Shown here piece after piece: positions 5,775 through 6,304 of a DNA stretch of 6,304 nt. Origin of the DNA: Armatimonadetes bacterium UBA5419. GTDB taxonomy: Bacteria > Armatimonadota > UBA10988. Within the stretch, counting starts at the first letter, position 1; the number at the start of each line of letters is the position of its first letter. The stretch covers positions 4,531 through 10,834 of the forward strand of contig DHNJ01000241.1 of the NCBI GenBank assembly GCA_002409445.1, in the 5' to 3' direction. The position numbers were made by a program, and so were the translations under genes. A model generated the notes under the pieces. That model did not search any database and had not been told where the DNA came from. It saw nothing but the letters and a program-made list of their open reading frames with translations.

Positions 5775-6304
5775 CGAGCACTTCCTTGGGTCAAAGGTAC
5801 CCGTTCGACGGTCGCCTGTCTCACCTGGGGACCATCGACGGCGAGCGTCATTTTCGTCAGCGCCGCCCCATGGGCCGGGGCCTGCGCCAGATGCGTGTCA
5901 CCGATCCTCGCGTCAAACGGTGTGTGGCTGTGGCCGCCGAGAATCACCGCCAGCTGCGGGCAGGCGGCGGCCAGCGCCCGGTCGGCGCGCTCGCCGCTGT
6001 GGCTCAAGACGATGACCAGCTCGCGATCGTCGACCGCCGCCAGTTGCTCGGTCACAGCCTCGGCCGGCGGCAGGAAGCGGCTCGCGCTGATCCAGCGCAG
6101 CGGGTGGTCGGCGGTGATCATCAGCGGCGTGAGCCCGAGCAGGCGCACGGTCAGGCCGTCGGCGAGCGCCAGCCGCAGGCTCGGCACGGTGCCGCCCCAG
6201 CCGGCCGGGCGGACGTTGCTGCAGACTATCGGCGCGGGCGCGCGGCGCAGCTTGGCCGCCTGCGGGCCGCGCCAGGGGTGGTACTCGCGGTTGCCCAGGG
6301 CCAG
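5771..6304 (-). CDS. Partial 5'-nucleotidase/UshA-like metallophosphoesterase, C-terminal part of catalytic domain
   Basis: The frame is open from the right edge (6304) to the TGA at 5773-5771, giving 177 residues. The N terminus with the first metal-binding Asp/His motifs, and any signal peptide, lies outside the window. The residues read ALGNREYH (2-9), VCSNVRPAG (27-35), ELVIVLSHSG (95-104) and LAVILGGHSHTPF (118-130). These match the order of the calcineurin-like 5'-nucleotidase domain: GNHE, SNV, LxHxG and GGHSHT. The metal-binding His of LSHSG and both His of GHSH are present. The GNHE histidine, which acts in catalysis in UshA, is Arg here. The protein ends soon after the GHSHT region with VERVPLTQGSAR, so it has no UshA C-terminal substrate-recognition domain. 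A GTG at 6187 could start a shorter protein, but homology continues upstream of it, so it is internal. It overlaps the LOG gene by four bases. The substrate is unknown; a nucleotide is plausible. Confidence 0.85.
   Translation of the reverse strand: MALGNREYHPWRGPQAAKLRRAPAPIVCSNVRPAGWGGTVPSLRLALADGLTVRLLGLTPLMITADHPLRWISASRFLPPAEAVTEQLAAVDDRELVIVLSHSGERADRALAAACPQLAVILGGHSHTPFDARIGDTHLAQAPAHGAALTKMTLAVDGPQVRQATVERVPLTQGSAR

Noticed and set aside
5771..6187. A short 138-residue gene starting at the GTG at 6187
   Set aside because: The same frame stays open to the window edge and encodes the conserved GNRE and CSNV motifs upstream, so 6187 is an internal codon of a longer truncated gene.

Overview
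The window is GC-rich, with codon third positions strongly G/C. It carries eight protein-coding genes, all on the minus strand, so transcription runs from high to low coordinates. It is packed like an ordinary bacterial chromosome: the largest gap between genes is 77 bases, and two gene pairs share a 4-base ATGA overlap. I see no tRNA, rRNA, CRISPR array, transposase or phage gene. An apolipoprotein N-acyltransferase (Lnt) points to a bacterium with triacylated lipoproteins, most likely diderm. The base composition and the cytidylate-kinase-like gene would suit a Myxococcota/Desulfobacterota-type or other GC-rich proteobacterial lineage, but the sequence alone does not fix the taxon.

In order of transcription, the window opens inside a 5'-nucleotidase/UshA-type metallophosphoesterase (5771-6304, N terminus beyond the window). 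It overlaps a LOG-family (TIGR00730-type) nucleotide phosphoribohydrolase-like gene (5046-5774). A 63-base gap with an AT-rich, promoter-like patch and a very strong ribosome binding site leads to a cytidylate-kinase-like P-loop family protein (4254-4982). A 77-base gap containing a GGGCCTAGGCC tandem repeat follows. Next come a sugar-phosphate isomerase/epimerase-like TIM barrel (3307-4176), an AMP-forming acyl-CoA ligase (1768-3285) and lnt (193-1746), each separated by 21 bases. Finally, the first 65 codons of another gene (1-196) overlap lnt. Their N terminus weakly resembles glycogen-synthase-like glycosyltransferases.

The layout suggests two transcription units: phosphoesterase-LOG, and kinase-like to the last gene with a promoter near 5000-5036. 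One continuous unit is also possible. No single pathway unites the genes. Nucleotide salvage or clean-up is plausible for phosphoesterase plus LOG, and envelope lipid/lipoprotein work for ligase plus Lnt, but both are inference. I found no clear sign of a new multi-gene system. The items most worth a second look are a kinase-like protein whose P-loop glycines are gone, a phosphoesterase whose GNHE histidine is Arg, the CCTAGG repeat cluster, and altered motif residues in Lnt and the ligase.
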